39,834 bases of DNA. It comes from a bacterium. GTDB taxonomy: Bacteria > Vulcanimicrobiota > Vulcanimicrobiia > Vulcanimicrobiales > Vulcanimicrobiaceae. Below are positions 8,962 to 15,360 of the stretch, in pieces. The notes beneath the pieces were generated by a model. It had not been told where the DNA came from. It searched no databases and saw nothing but the letters and a program-made list of their open reading frames with translations. The translations under genes and the position numbers were made by a program. The DNA lies in assembly GCA_021778415.1 (NCBI GenBank), contig JAJYCL010000027.1, positions 1 through 39,834 of the forward strand. The letters run 5' to 3'. The first letter of the stretch is position 1, and each line of letters opens with the position of its first letter.

Positions 8962-10206
8962 TTAGGACGGCTTAGAAAAGACGAGCACGCTATTGTGACC
9001 GCCAAATCCAAAAGAGTTACTTAAGGCGACACGCACCGGCGCTTTGCGCGCGACATTCGGAACGTAATCGAGAGTACACGCCGGATCGGGAAATTCGTAA
9101 TTGATCGTCGGCGGCATAATATCGTTATGCACGGCAAGCACGGTCGCGACCGCTTCTAAGCCACCCGCTGCACCAAGACCGTGCCCGTGCATTGATTTCG
9201 TTGAACTCACCGCCAGACGATGCGCGTGATCGCCGAATGCTTTTTCAATCGCCCGTGATTCCGCAGGATCGCCTTGCGGTGTCGAGGTTCCGTGCGCATT
9301 AATATAATCGACATCGGTCGTCGCGATTTTCGCGCAGGCAAGTGCGCGTTGCAAGGCAAGCAAAACGCCTTCTCCCGTCGGATCCGGAGCAACTAAATCG
9401 TGTGCATCACCGGATTGACCATATCCGAGCATTTCAGCGTAGATCGTTGCGCCGCGGGCCTTTGCGTGTTCGTATTCCTCGAGAACGAGAACGCCGCTGC
9501 CTTCGCCTAAGACAAACCCATCGCGTTGCAAATCAAACGGGCGCGATGCTCGCGTCGGATCATCGTTACGCGTCGACATCGCGCGCATCGAGCAGAATCC
9601 ACCGACGGCCATCGGCGCGATCGTCGCTTCGCTTCCGCCGGTGATCATCACATCGGCATCGCCGTACCGAATATAATTAAATGCCGTAAGGATCGCGTCG
9701 TTACCCGTCGCGCAGGCCGAAGCGACCGAAAAGAGTGGCCCGCGATAACCGTACGTCAGCGAAATATGGGCAGCCGCTGCGTTGGCCATAAGCATCGGAA
9801 TGAAAAACGGCGAGGTCTTCGCCCAGGTCCCGTACTGGTTCGCACGACCCGAAGCCGCCCAAAACGTGCCGATGCCGCCGATGCCCGTACCGATAACGAC
9901 TCCGGTGCGATCTTTGAGGCTCTGCGAATCAGGGAGCGCCGCGTGGGCTATTGCTTCGCGCCCAGCCACAAAAGCAAAATGCGAGAAGCGATCCATACGC
10001 CGCGCTTCCTTCTTGCCGATGAGCTCCTCGGGGTCAAAATCTTTGACCTCCATCGCGATTTGCGTCGAATAATCGGACGGGTCGAACGCGGCGATTCGGG
10101 CAGCACCCGATTCACCGGCGACGAGCCGACGCCAGAAATCTTCGCGAGTATTACCAATGGGCGTCACAGAGCCAAGGCCCGTGACGACGACACGCCTCGT
10201 AGTCAA
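8962..10206 (-). CDS. fabF: 3-oxoacyl-[acyl-carrier-protein] synthase II
   Basis: Condensing enzyme that elongates acyl-ACP with malonyl-ACP in type II fatty-acid synthesis. The 414 residues contain the complete Cys-His-His triad: Cys165 in VASACATGNDA, His305 in NAHGTSTPQGDP and His342 in TKSMHGHGLGAAGG. The N-terminus RRVVVTGLGSVTPIGN is typical of KAS II. The only start near the conserved N-terminus is TTG at 10206, preceded by GGGAG but at short spacing; an in-frame stop lies about 18 bp further upstream. The acpP gene that often precedes fabF is absent. Confidence 0.96.
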   Translation of the reverse strand: MTTRRVVVTGLGSVTPIGNTREDFWRRLVAGESGAARIAAFDPSDYSTQIAMEVKDFDPEELIGKKEARRMDRFSHFAFVAGREAIAHAALPDSQSLKDRTGVVIGTGIGGIGTFWAASGRANQYGTWAKTSPFFIPMLMANAAAAHISLTYGYRGPLFSVASACATGNDAILTAFNYIRYGDADVMITGGSEATIAPMAVGGFCSMRAMSTRNDDPTRASRPFDLQRDGFVLGEGSGVLVLEEYEHAKARGATIYAEMLGYGQSGDAHDLVAPDPTGEGVLLALQRALACAKIATTDVDYINAHGTSTPQGDPAESRAIEKAFGDHAHRLAVSSTKSMHGHGLGAAGGLEAVATVLAVHNDIMPPTINYEFPDPACTLDYVPNVARKAPVRVALSNSFGFGGHNSVLVFSKPS

Positions 10207-10282
10207 AACTCCCGCATCTTTTTAGCGCCCGGCCTCGCCTCCCTTCCCAGCCCCGTGCATTGGTATCGCTCGGCACACATTC

Positions 10283-10645
10283 TCAGCGATGCATCGCGAA
10301 CGCGACGGCCACCACCGCGCCGATAATCAGCGCCGTTTGCCCAGTCATTGCCGTGATAAGAAGACGTGTGGTTGCCTGCATCTCGGAGCGCAGACTTCCC
10401 GCCTGCGCATCGATCTTCGTATCAAGAGCGCCAAGCAGACCACCGAACTTCGCGTCAAGAGCACCAACCAACCCGCCGAACTTCGCGTCAAGAGCACCCA
10501 GTCGTTCGTCGGCCCGCGCGAACCCATCATGCATCTCGCGGCGCACTTCGCCGACGTTGGCATCAAGCGAGTTCAGGCGCTCGGCGACCTGTTCGTATGC
10601 GCCCTCTAAGCGTGCGGTGCGCTCTTCGTGGGGACGAGGCATCAT
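10283..10645 (-). CDS. Small coiled-coil protein with C-terminal membrane anchor
   Basis: I recognise no specific function for this 120-residue protein. It starts MMPRPHEERTARLEGAYEQV and is helical and charged (residues ~5-95). At about 50-82 it carries an 11-residue repeat: LGALDAKFGGL, VGALDAKFGGL, LGALDTKIDAQ. It ends in one hydrophobic segment (TALIIGAVVAVAFAMHR). The layout suggests a tail-anchored oligomeric coiled coil at the inner membrane, with most of the protein in the cytosol. AAGGAG lies seven bases before the ATG, so it is probably translated. It is 76 bp upstream of fabF on the same strand and divergent from rpmA. A sensor, scaffold or phage-type holin accessory would all be guesses. 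Confidence 0.65.
   Translation of the reverse strand: MMPRPHEERTARLEGAYEQVAERLNSLDANVGEVRREMHDGFARADERLGALDAKFGGLVGALDAKFGGLLGALDTKIDAQAGSLRSEMQATTRLLITAMTGQTALIIGAVVAVAFAMHR
10422..10487. repeat. Two tandem 33-bp units within the coiled-coil gene
   Basis: Units begin at 10422 and 10455 with TCAAGAGC and end in CCGAACTTCGCG; a partial third begins at 10488. The units are in-frame with the coiled-coil gene and encode its 11-residue repeats, so repeat number could vary without breaking the frame. Confidence 0.8.
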
Positions 10646-10728
10646 GAGGTTCTCCTTCCGACCATCCTATCACGCCAAAGACCGCGCGCGACAAGCGGGC
10701 TCGATAGCGAACATACCGGAAAAGGCAT

Positions 10729-10758
10729 TTGACTCCGGGGGCTGGGCTAGGCTATACT
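10729..10758 (+). promoter_or_regulatory. Sigma-70-type promoter of rpmA
   Basis: TTGACT at 10729-10734 and TATACT at 10753-10758 are separated by 18 bp. The expected transcription start (about 10765) falls only two or three bases before the rpmA ATG at 10768, and no ribosome-binding site is present, so the mRNA may be leaderless or nearly so. Confidence 0.7.
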
Positions 10759-10767
10759 CCCTCGGCT

Positions 10768-11043
10768 ATGTTCTGCTTTGATTTGCAGCTGTTTGCGTCC
10801 AAAAAAGGCGCCGGCTCTACCCGCAACGGTCGCGATTCCAATGCCCAGCGCCTCGGCGTGAAGAAGTTCGGTGGCGAGCACGTCATTCCGGGCAACATCA
10901 TCGTCCGCCAGCGCGGCACCCGCTTTTACCCTGGGACGGGCACGATGCTCGGCAAGGACCACACGGTCTTCGCCGTCGTCGAAGGCCACGTGAAGTTCTC
11001 GCAACGCAAGAACCGCCAGTATATCGACATTATCGCTGCCTAA
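10768..11043 (+). CDS. rpmA: 50S ribosomal protein L27 with Firmicutes-like N-terminal extension
   Basis: Large-subunit ribosomal protein whose N-terminus reaches the peptidyl-transferase centre. The 91 residues contain the classic [20 protein letters not shown], the [15 protein letters not shown] segment and a conserved C-terminus. The protein begins [14 protein letters not shown]. In Firmicutes an equivalent leader (of the MLxLxLQFFASKKG type) is removed by the cysteine protease Prp between Phe and Ala. The matching LQLF-ASKKG here predicts the same maturation. ATG 10768 is chosen because the promoter -10 ends at 10758 and an earlier TTG lies within the -35 box. The usual neighbours rplU and prp are not beside it. 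Confidence 0.95.
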   Translation: MFCFDLQLFASKKGAGSTRNGRDSNAQRLGVKKFGGEHVIPGNIIVRQRGTRFYPGTGTMLGKDHTVFAVVEGHVKFSQRKNRQYIDIIAA

Positions 11044-11066
11044 GACGGCGGCACGAGAGCAGCTTC

Positions 11067-11094
11067 AACGGCCGCCCGATGGGTGGCCGTTTTC
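11067..11094 (+). terminator. Rho-independent terminator after rpmA
   Basis: ACGGCCGCCC and GGGTGGCCGT form a 10-bp stem (one G-U pair) with a GAT loop, extended by an A-T pair and followed by TTTC. It sits 24 bp after the rpmA stop and before obgE. This suggests that rpmA is partly insulated from the obgE operon. Confidence 0.7.
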
Positions 11095-11141
11095 ATTCTC
11101 CCAGGATTCTTGCGCTCAGATTGAGCAGATTGGCTCCAGCG

Positions 11142-12404
11142 ATGCAATTTATCGATGAAGTGACCATCGAGGTCGCTGCCGGCGACGGCGGCGCGGGTGC
11201 AGTTGCGTGGCGGCGCGAGAAATACGTCGATAAAGGCGGCCCGGCCGGGGGCGACGGCGGCCATGGCGGCGGCGTCTACCTGGAGGCCTCGCACGAACTT
11301 TCCACCCTCGTGGAATTCCGGTATAAGCGCAGCTTTCACGCCGATCTCGGCAAGCCCGGCGATATCAAAAATATGTCCGGCCGCTCGGGTGAGGATCTCG
11401 TCATTCGCGTCCCGGTCGGAACGCTGGTCTATCGCAAGACGGAATCGCGCGACGAGGCATTTTTTGCCGACCTGTGCGAAGACGGCCAGCGCGTCCTCAT
11501 CGCCAAAGGCGGCCGCGGCGGCCTCGGCAACCAACATTACGCAACACCCGTCCGCCAGGCACCGCAGTTCGCCGAAAAGGGCGAACCCGGCGAGCGCTTC
11601 ACCATCCGCATGGAACTGCGCTTGCTCGCCGATTGCGGGATCATCGGGGTCCCCAATGCCGGCAAATCCACCCTGCTTTCCGTCGTCTCGGCAGCGCGCC
11701 CGAAGATCGCGAATTATCCGTTCACCACGCTTGAGCCGCAACTCGGCGTCGTACGCATTTCCGACGACGAATCGTTTCTCATGGTCGATGTGCCCGGACT
11801 GATCGAAGGAGCGCACGAAGGCGCGGGCCTTGGCGATCAATTTCTCCGTCACGTCGAACGCACGCGCGTGCTCGTTCATCTGCTCGATGGAGCGAAAACG
11901 CTGGATGAAATTCTCGCCGACAAGAGCATGATCGAACGCGAATTGCATGCGTGGAAACCGCAACTTTCCGAAAAGCCGATGCTCCTCGTCCTCAATAAGT
12001 GCGATCTTCCCGATGCGCAAGAACATTTGGAAGAACTACGCGCGCGTTTTGGTCATGTGCTTGGCATGAGCGCGGCGACCAACTCCGGCGTACGCGAATT
12101 TCTCTATGACGTCTGGAAGGCCATTGGAGAAGCTCCCATCCCCCATGTGGATCATCCGGAACCTCGCATCGAACTGCTTCCGCGCGATGCGTTTATCGTT
12201 ACGCGCGATGATGATGGAACATTCGTGCTTTCCGGCGATCGCATCGAGCGCTTAGCGGCGATGACGAATTTTGAAAGCGATGAGGCGCTCTTGCGCTTTG
12301 AACGAACGCTCGTAAAAATGGGCGTTGAAAAAAAATTAAAGGCACTCGGCGCAGTCGACGGCGATTCTGTCCGCATCGGCACCTACGAGTTTTTCTATTC
12401 GTGA
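11142..12404 (+). CDS. obgE: Obg-type GTPase involved in ribosome assembly
   Basis: GTPase that helps late 50S subunit assembly and links growth to stress. The 420 residues show three domains. The glycine-rich Obg fold is at 1-158 (GGPAGGDGGHGGGVYL, GGRGGLGNQHYATP). The G domain has G1 GVPNAGKST, G3 DVPG and G4 NKCD. The C-terminal OCT domain is at about 345-420 (FIVTRDDDGTFVLSGDRIER ... YEFFYS). ATG 11142 (MQFIDEVTIEV) matches the family start. It heads a tight run ending at mrdA, and the next gene overlaps it. Confidence 0.97.
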   Translation: MQFIDEVTIEVAAGDGGAGAVAWRREKYVDKGGPAGGDGGHGGGVYLEASHELSTLVEFRYKRSFHADLGKPGDIKNMSGRSGEDLVIRVPVGTLVYRKTESRDEAFFADLCEDGQRVLIAKGGRGGLGNQHYATPVRQAPQFAEKGEPGERFTIRMELRLLADCGIIGVPNAGKSTLLSVVSAARPKIANYPFTTLEPQLGVVRISDDESFLMVDVPGLIEGAHEGAGLGDQFLRHVERTRVLVHLLDGAKTLDEILADKSMIERELHAWKPQLSEKPMLLVLNKCDLPDAQEHLEELRARFGHVLGMSAATNSGVREFLYDVWKAIGEAPIPHVDHPEPRIELLPRDAFIVTRDDDGTFVLSGDRIERLAAMTNFESDEALLRFERTLVKMGVEKKLKALGAVDGDSVRIGTYEFFYS

Positions 12405-13009
12405 AGATCGGACTTTTCGGCGGAACTTTCGATCCGATCCACAACGCGCATCTTTTTCTTGCCGAGTCGGCGCGAGTGAGCGAACATTTGGATCGCGTGC
12501 TTTTTTTGCCGACCAACCAACAACAATACCGCGAAAAAGCGAATGTTTCCCCGGAACATCGCTGCGCGATGATTCTTGCCGCAATCGAATCGAATGCGGC
12601 GTTTTCCCTCGATACGACCGATCTCCAACCGGACGCAACCGGCTACACGGCAGATCTCTTGCCACGTTTGCGCACGAAATACCCGGACGACGAATTTACT
12701 TTTATCATCGGCGCCGATTCGCTGGTGAATGCAACGTGGGTCCGTTTCGACGATGTTCTCAACGCGCTTGATCGCTTTATCATTGCCCCGCGCTCCGGAT
12801 CACTGCCCGATGCGCTAGCTCGTGCCGTCGCAGCAGTTCCGACGCGCCTACGAGAGCGCATTGGGACGCTGAACCTTCCCGAGTTGCCTGAATCCGCATC
12901 GTTGATTCGTACGCTCATTGCGCAGAATAAAAACATTCGCTATCTCGTTCCGGATGCGGTGTGGAACTATATCGTTGCTCAAAAGCTCTACGAACCGGCC
13001 GTTGCCTAA
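12401..13009 (+). CDS. nadD: Nicotinate-nucleotide adenylyltransferase
   Basis: Transfers AMP to nicotinate mononucleotide in NAD synthesis. The 202 residues open with KIGLFGGTFDPIHNAHL, the nucleotidyltransferase (T/H)xGH-type motif region. The family landmarks FIIGADSLVNATWVRFDDVL and the C-terminal SASLIRTLIAQNKNIRYLVP (the ISST/S-x-x-R region) are present. The GTG at 12401 overlaps the obgE stop as GTGA. Obg-NadD adjacency is common. Confidence 0.95.
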   Translation: MKIGLFGGTFDPIHNAHLFLAESARVSEHLDRVLFLPTNQQQYREKANVSPEHRCAMILAAIESNAAFSLDTTDLQPDATGYTADLLPRLRTKYPDDEFTFIIGADSLVNATWVRFDDVLNALDRFIIAPRSGSLPDALARAVAAVPTRLRERIGTLNLPELPESASLIRTLIAQNKNIRYLVPDAVWNYIVAQKLYEPAVA

Positions 13010-13409
13010 GACGCGCGTTTTTTCCGGCTTGTGCATCCTCGGATTTGCGCTCGCGGCGTGTTCGGCACCGAACAATACGACCGTCTGCAACGCACATGTA
13101 GAGCATCGTTCGCACATCGAAACAACGGCCTCAGGCACGCTCGTGCGCATTTTACACGAAAGCAACGGCCGATACGGCCCGCACGCGCAATTCTTGGTTC
13201 GCTTAGATTCCGCGTGCGCGTTGACCGTCCGCATCGCGGCGAACGAGCGATTCACCGGACCACTTCCCTTACGGGTCGGCGAACACGTTCTCGTTCATGG
13301 AGAATACGAATACTATCGCAGCGGTGGTGTGATCCATTGGACGCATCGCGATCCACGCGGTCATCACGATAGTGGTTTCATCGAGCTTTCGGGACGACTC
13401 TACGAATGA
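13002..13409 (+). CDS. DUF3465-family lipoprotein
   Basis: A 135-residue putative exported protein. The TTG at 13002 gives MPKTRVFSGLCILGFALAAC, a short positively charged and hydrophobic signal with lipobox LAAC (Cys20), so a lipid-anchored periplasmic product is likely. The mature part matches what I recall of DUF3465: GTLVRILHESNGRYGPHAQF, PLRVGEHVLVHGEYEYYRSG and GVIHWTHRDPRGHHDSGFIE. The family has an OB-like beta fold and no established function. It overlaps nadD by 8 bp at the start and maf (ATGA) at the end, so it is embedded in this operon. An ATG at 12918 is also in frame, but using it would bury the signal peptide. Confidence 0.8.
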   Translation: MPKTRVFSGLCILGFALAACSAPNNTTVCNAHVEHRSHIETTASGTLVRILHESNGRYGPHAQFLVRLDSACALTVRIAANERFTGPLPLRVGEHVLVHGEYEYYRSGGVIHWTHRDPRGHHDSGFIELSGRLYE

Positions 13410-14002
13410 CAGTCGTCCATCGCGTTCATCTCGCGTCGGCTTCGCCGCGACGCCGCGAGTTGCTGGCATCCCTCGGCCTTGAGGTCATGGTTGTTCCCTC
13501 GGGCTTCGAGGAGCACGATGAGGACCGGAGTCTCGCCCCCCGGGCGCTGGCGACGATCAATGCCCTGGGAAAACGGGACGCGGTCGAATCGGCGACCGAA
13601 GGGACCCTAGTCGTCGCGGCCGATACCGTTGTCGATCTCGAGGGAGTTTCGCTGGGAAAGCCCTCCCATCCCGAGGATGCGCGACGGATGCTCCTCCTGC
13701 TTTCCGGTCGCTCGCACCTCGTGCACACCGCCGTCGCCTGCCGCCTTCCGGGCGGTGCGCTCCTCGATTTTCTCGAGACAACCGCCGTCACGTTCTATCC
13801 GCTCACCCCGGAGGAGATCGATGCCTACGTTGCCACGGGCGAGCCGATGGATAAGGCCGGAGCCTACGGCATTCAAGGGTATGCGTCGACGCTCGTGCGC
13901 AAGATCGACGGCGATTTCTATACCGTCATGGGCTTTCCGCTCGCGCACTTCGTCCGGACCTTACGCGACGCGGGGTTGCGCCTCTCGCCAACGAATCCCT
14001 AA
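13406..14002 (+). CDS. maf: Maf-family nucleotide pyrophosphatase
   Basis: Hydrolyses non-canonical or modified nucleoside triphosphates (dTTP/UTP type), a house-cleaning and septum-linked activity. The 198 residues show HLASASPRRRELLASLGLE, VVAADTVVDLEG, GKPSHPEDARRMLLLLSGR, GEPMDKAGAYGIQGYA and the C-terminal DGDFYTVMGFPL, in family order. The ATG at 13406 overlaps the preceding stop. It precedes mreC without mreB, which often lies between them. Confidence 0.95.
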   Translation: MTVVHRVHLASASPRRRELLASLGLEVMVVPSGFEEHDEDRSLAPRALATINALGKRDAVESATEGTLVVAADTVVDLEGVSLGKPSHPEDARRMLLLLSGRSHLVHTAVACRLPGGALLDFLETTAVTFYPLTPEEIDAYVATGEPMDKAGAYGIQGYASTLVRKIDGDFYTVMGFPLAHFVRTLRDAGLRLSPTNP

Positions 14003-14042
14003 CCCCGCTACTCCCTCGTGACGACCGCGGAGCCATTCCATC

Positions 14043-14849
14043 ATTTTTTCCCGTCGAGATGAACGCAGACTCTTTGGACTGATCCTCGTGATTATTGCTG
14101 CTGCATCATTTGCGTTGTGGCAAATTTCTGCTGCGCGCGGTGGCGCGGCAACGCCAATCGGATCATTCATCGCATCCATCGTTACGGGCATCGAGGCCGG
14201 AACATCCTACGTGACCAATGGTGTCCGCGCTTTCGGCACCTCCGTGGTGAATCTCCCCAATCTCAGCCGGGAAAACGCCACGTTACGCGCGAGCAATGCG
14301 GCTCTTGCAGAGCGTAATGCTCGTCTGCTCAACGAACTCGCATCGTATCGCGAGCATCTCGCCTTGCGGCCTCTCTTGGAACGCGACCCACACGCCATCG
14401 AAGCGAGCGTTATCGGATTTCCCCCGGAAAATGAATCGCGCACCGTCACCATCGACGTCGGCTCACGCAACGGCGTTCATAAAGATGACGGCGTCGCAAC
14501 GGCGCGTGGAATCGTCGGTCGAATCGTTGCAGTGAACGAATTTTCCAGCACGGTCTTACTCGCAACCGATTATACGAGCCGCATACCGGCGGTGATACGA
14601 CGCGGCCGCTGGTGGGGAATAGCGCGCGGCAATCTCACGTCGATTCGCATTGAATTCATCTCGCAAGATGCCCACTTAAAAATCGGCGATACAGTCGTTA
14701 CCGGCGAAGGGCGCTCGTTTCATGCTGGTCTCGTCATCGGTCGCATCATCAAAATCGAACGGAGCGATGAACTCCTCTATCAATCGGCAATCGTAAAACC
14801 CACCGTCGATCCGGGCGCGTTAAATCGCGTCGTTGTCCTTGCGCGCTAA
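14043..14849 (+). CDS. mreC: Rod-shape determining protein MreC (start codon uncertain, probably non-canonical)
   Basis: Periplasmic scaffold of the elongasome, linking MreB/MreD to PBP2. It has a membrane segment (RLFGLILVIIAAASFALWQI), a coiled coil (LSRENATLRASNAALAERNA) and two beta domains (EASVIGFPPENESRTVTIDV, GVATARGIVGRIVAVNEFSS, GDTVVTGEGRSFHAGLVIGR). The first conventional start, GTG 14088, would cut the membrane helix in half and lose the charged SRRDERR before it. The frame stays open back to the stop at 14019. An ATC/ATT pair at 14040-14045 lies seven bases after GGAG. I give the ATT at 14043, and CTG 14079 is another option. Gene identity is certain; the start is not. Confidence 0.9.
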   Translation: MFSRRDERRLFGLILVIIAAASFALWQISAARGGAATPIGSFIASIVTGIEAGTSYVTNGVRAFGTSVVNLPNLSRENATLRASNAALAERNARLLNELASYREHLALRPLLERDPHAIEASVIGFPPENESRTVTIDVGSRNGVHKDDGVATARGIVGRIVAVNEFSSTVLLATDYTSRIPAVIRRGRWWGIARGNLTSIRIEFISQDAHLKIGDTVVTGEGRSFHAGLVIGRIIKIERSDELLYQSAIVKPTVDPGALNRVVVLAR

Positions 14850-15360
14850 GATTCCGAGCACATCGCACAGCGAACCGGCCTGGTGGACCACGGGGCTGTG
14901 GCTCGTCGGCGCATTGATTGCGCAAATTCTCCTTGCGGCATTTGTGAATTTCCGCGATGCGCGGCCAAGTGCATTTCTCGTCGTGACGGTGTGGTATGCG
15001 GTGCGCGTCGATCCATGGCGCGCAGCACTCTTCGGCTTCATCGGCGGATTGCTTGAAGACGGCCTCGCCGGCGTTACCGGTGGCGCATTTGCCGTGAGCA
15101 CGGCGATTGCCGGCGCACTCGCAGCGATCGGTTCGCGCGGATTTTTTGCCGACTCGATTCCGATTGTCACCCTGATCGCATTCTTGGCCTCATTTGCCCG
15201 TCTTATCGTTTTTTGGGTCATCATGGCGATCCAGGGATACCCAGCCGGAATGGGTCGCATTCATCTTCATGAGGCCGTATGGCAGGCACTGTTGAATGCC
15301 GGGTTTGCGGCGCTCGTTATTCTCGTCGCACGTCGTTATAGCCCCACCAACGAACCGTGA
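14839..15360 (+). CDS. mreD: Rod-shape determining protein MreD
   Basis: Integral membrane elongasome component with about five membrane segments in 173 residues (WLVGALIAQILLAAF, ALFGFIGGLLEDGLAG, IPIVTLIAFLASFARLIVFW, ALLNAGFAALVILVA). The family landmark FIGGLLEDGLAGVTGG matches the usual GlxxDl... region. Starts available are TTG 14833 and TTG 14839, both inside the end of mreC; I chose 14839 but either is possible. The stop overlaps mrdA as GTGA. Confidence 0.88.
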   Translation: MRAKIPSTSHSEPAWWTTGLWLVGALIAQILLAAFVNFRDARPSAFLVVTVWYAVRVDPWRAALFGFIGGLLEDGLAGVTGGAFAVSTAIAGALAAIGSRGFFADSIPIVTLIAFLASFARLIVFWVIMAIQGYPAGMGRIHLHEAVWQALLNAGFAALVILVARRYSPTNEP

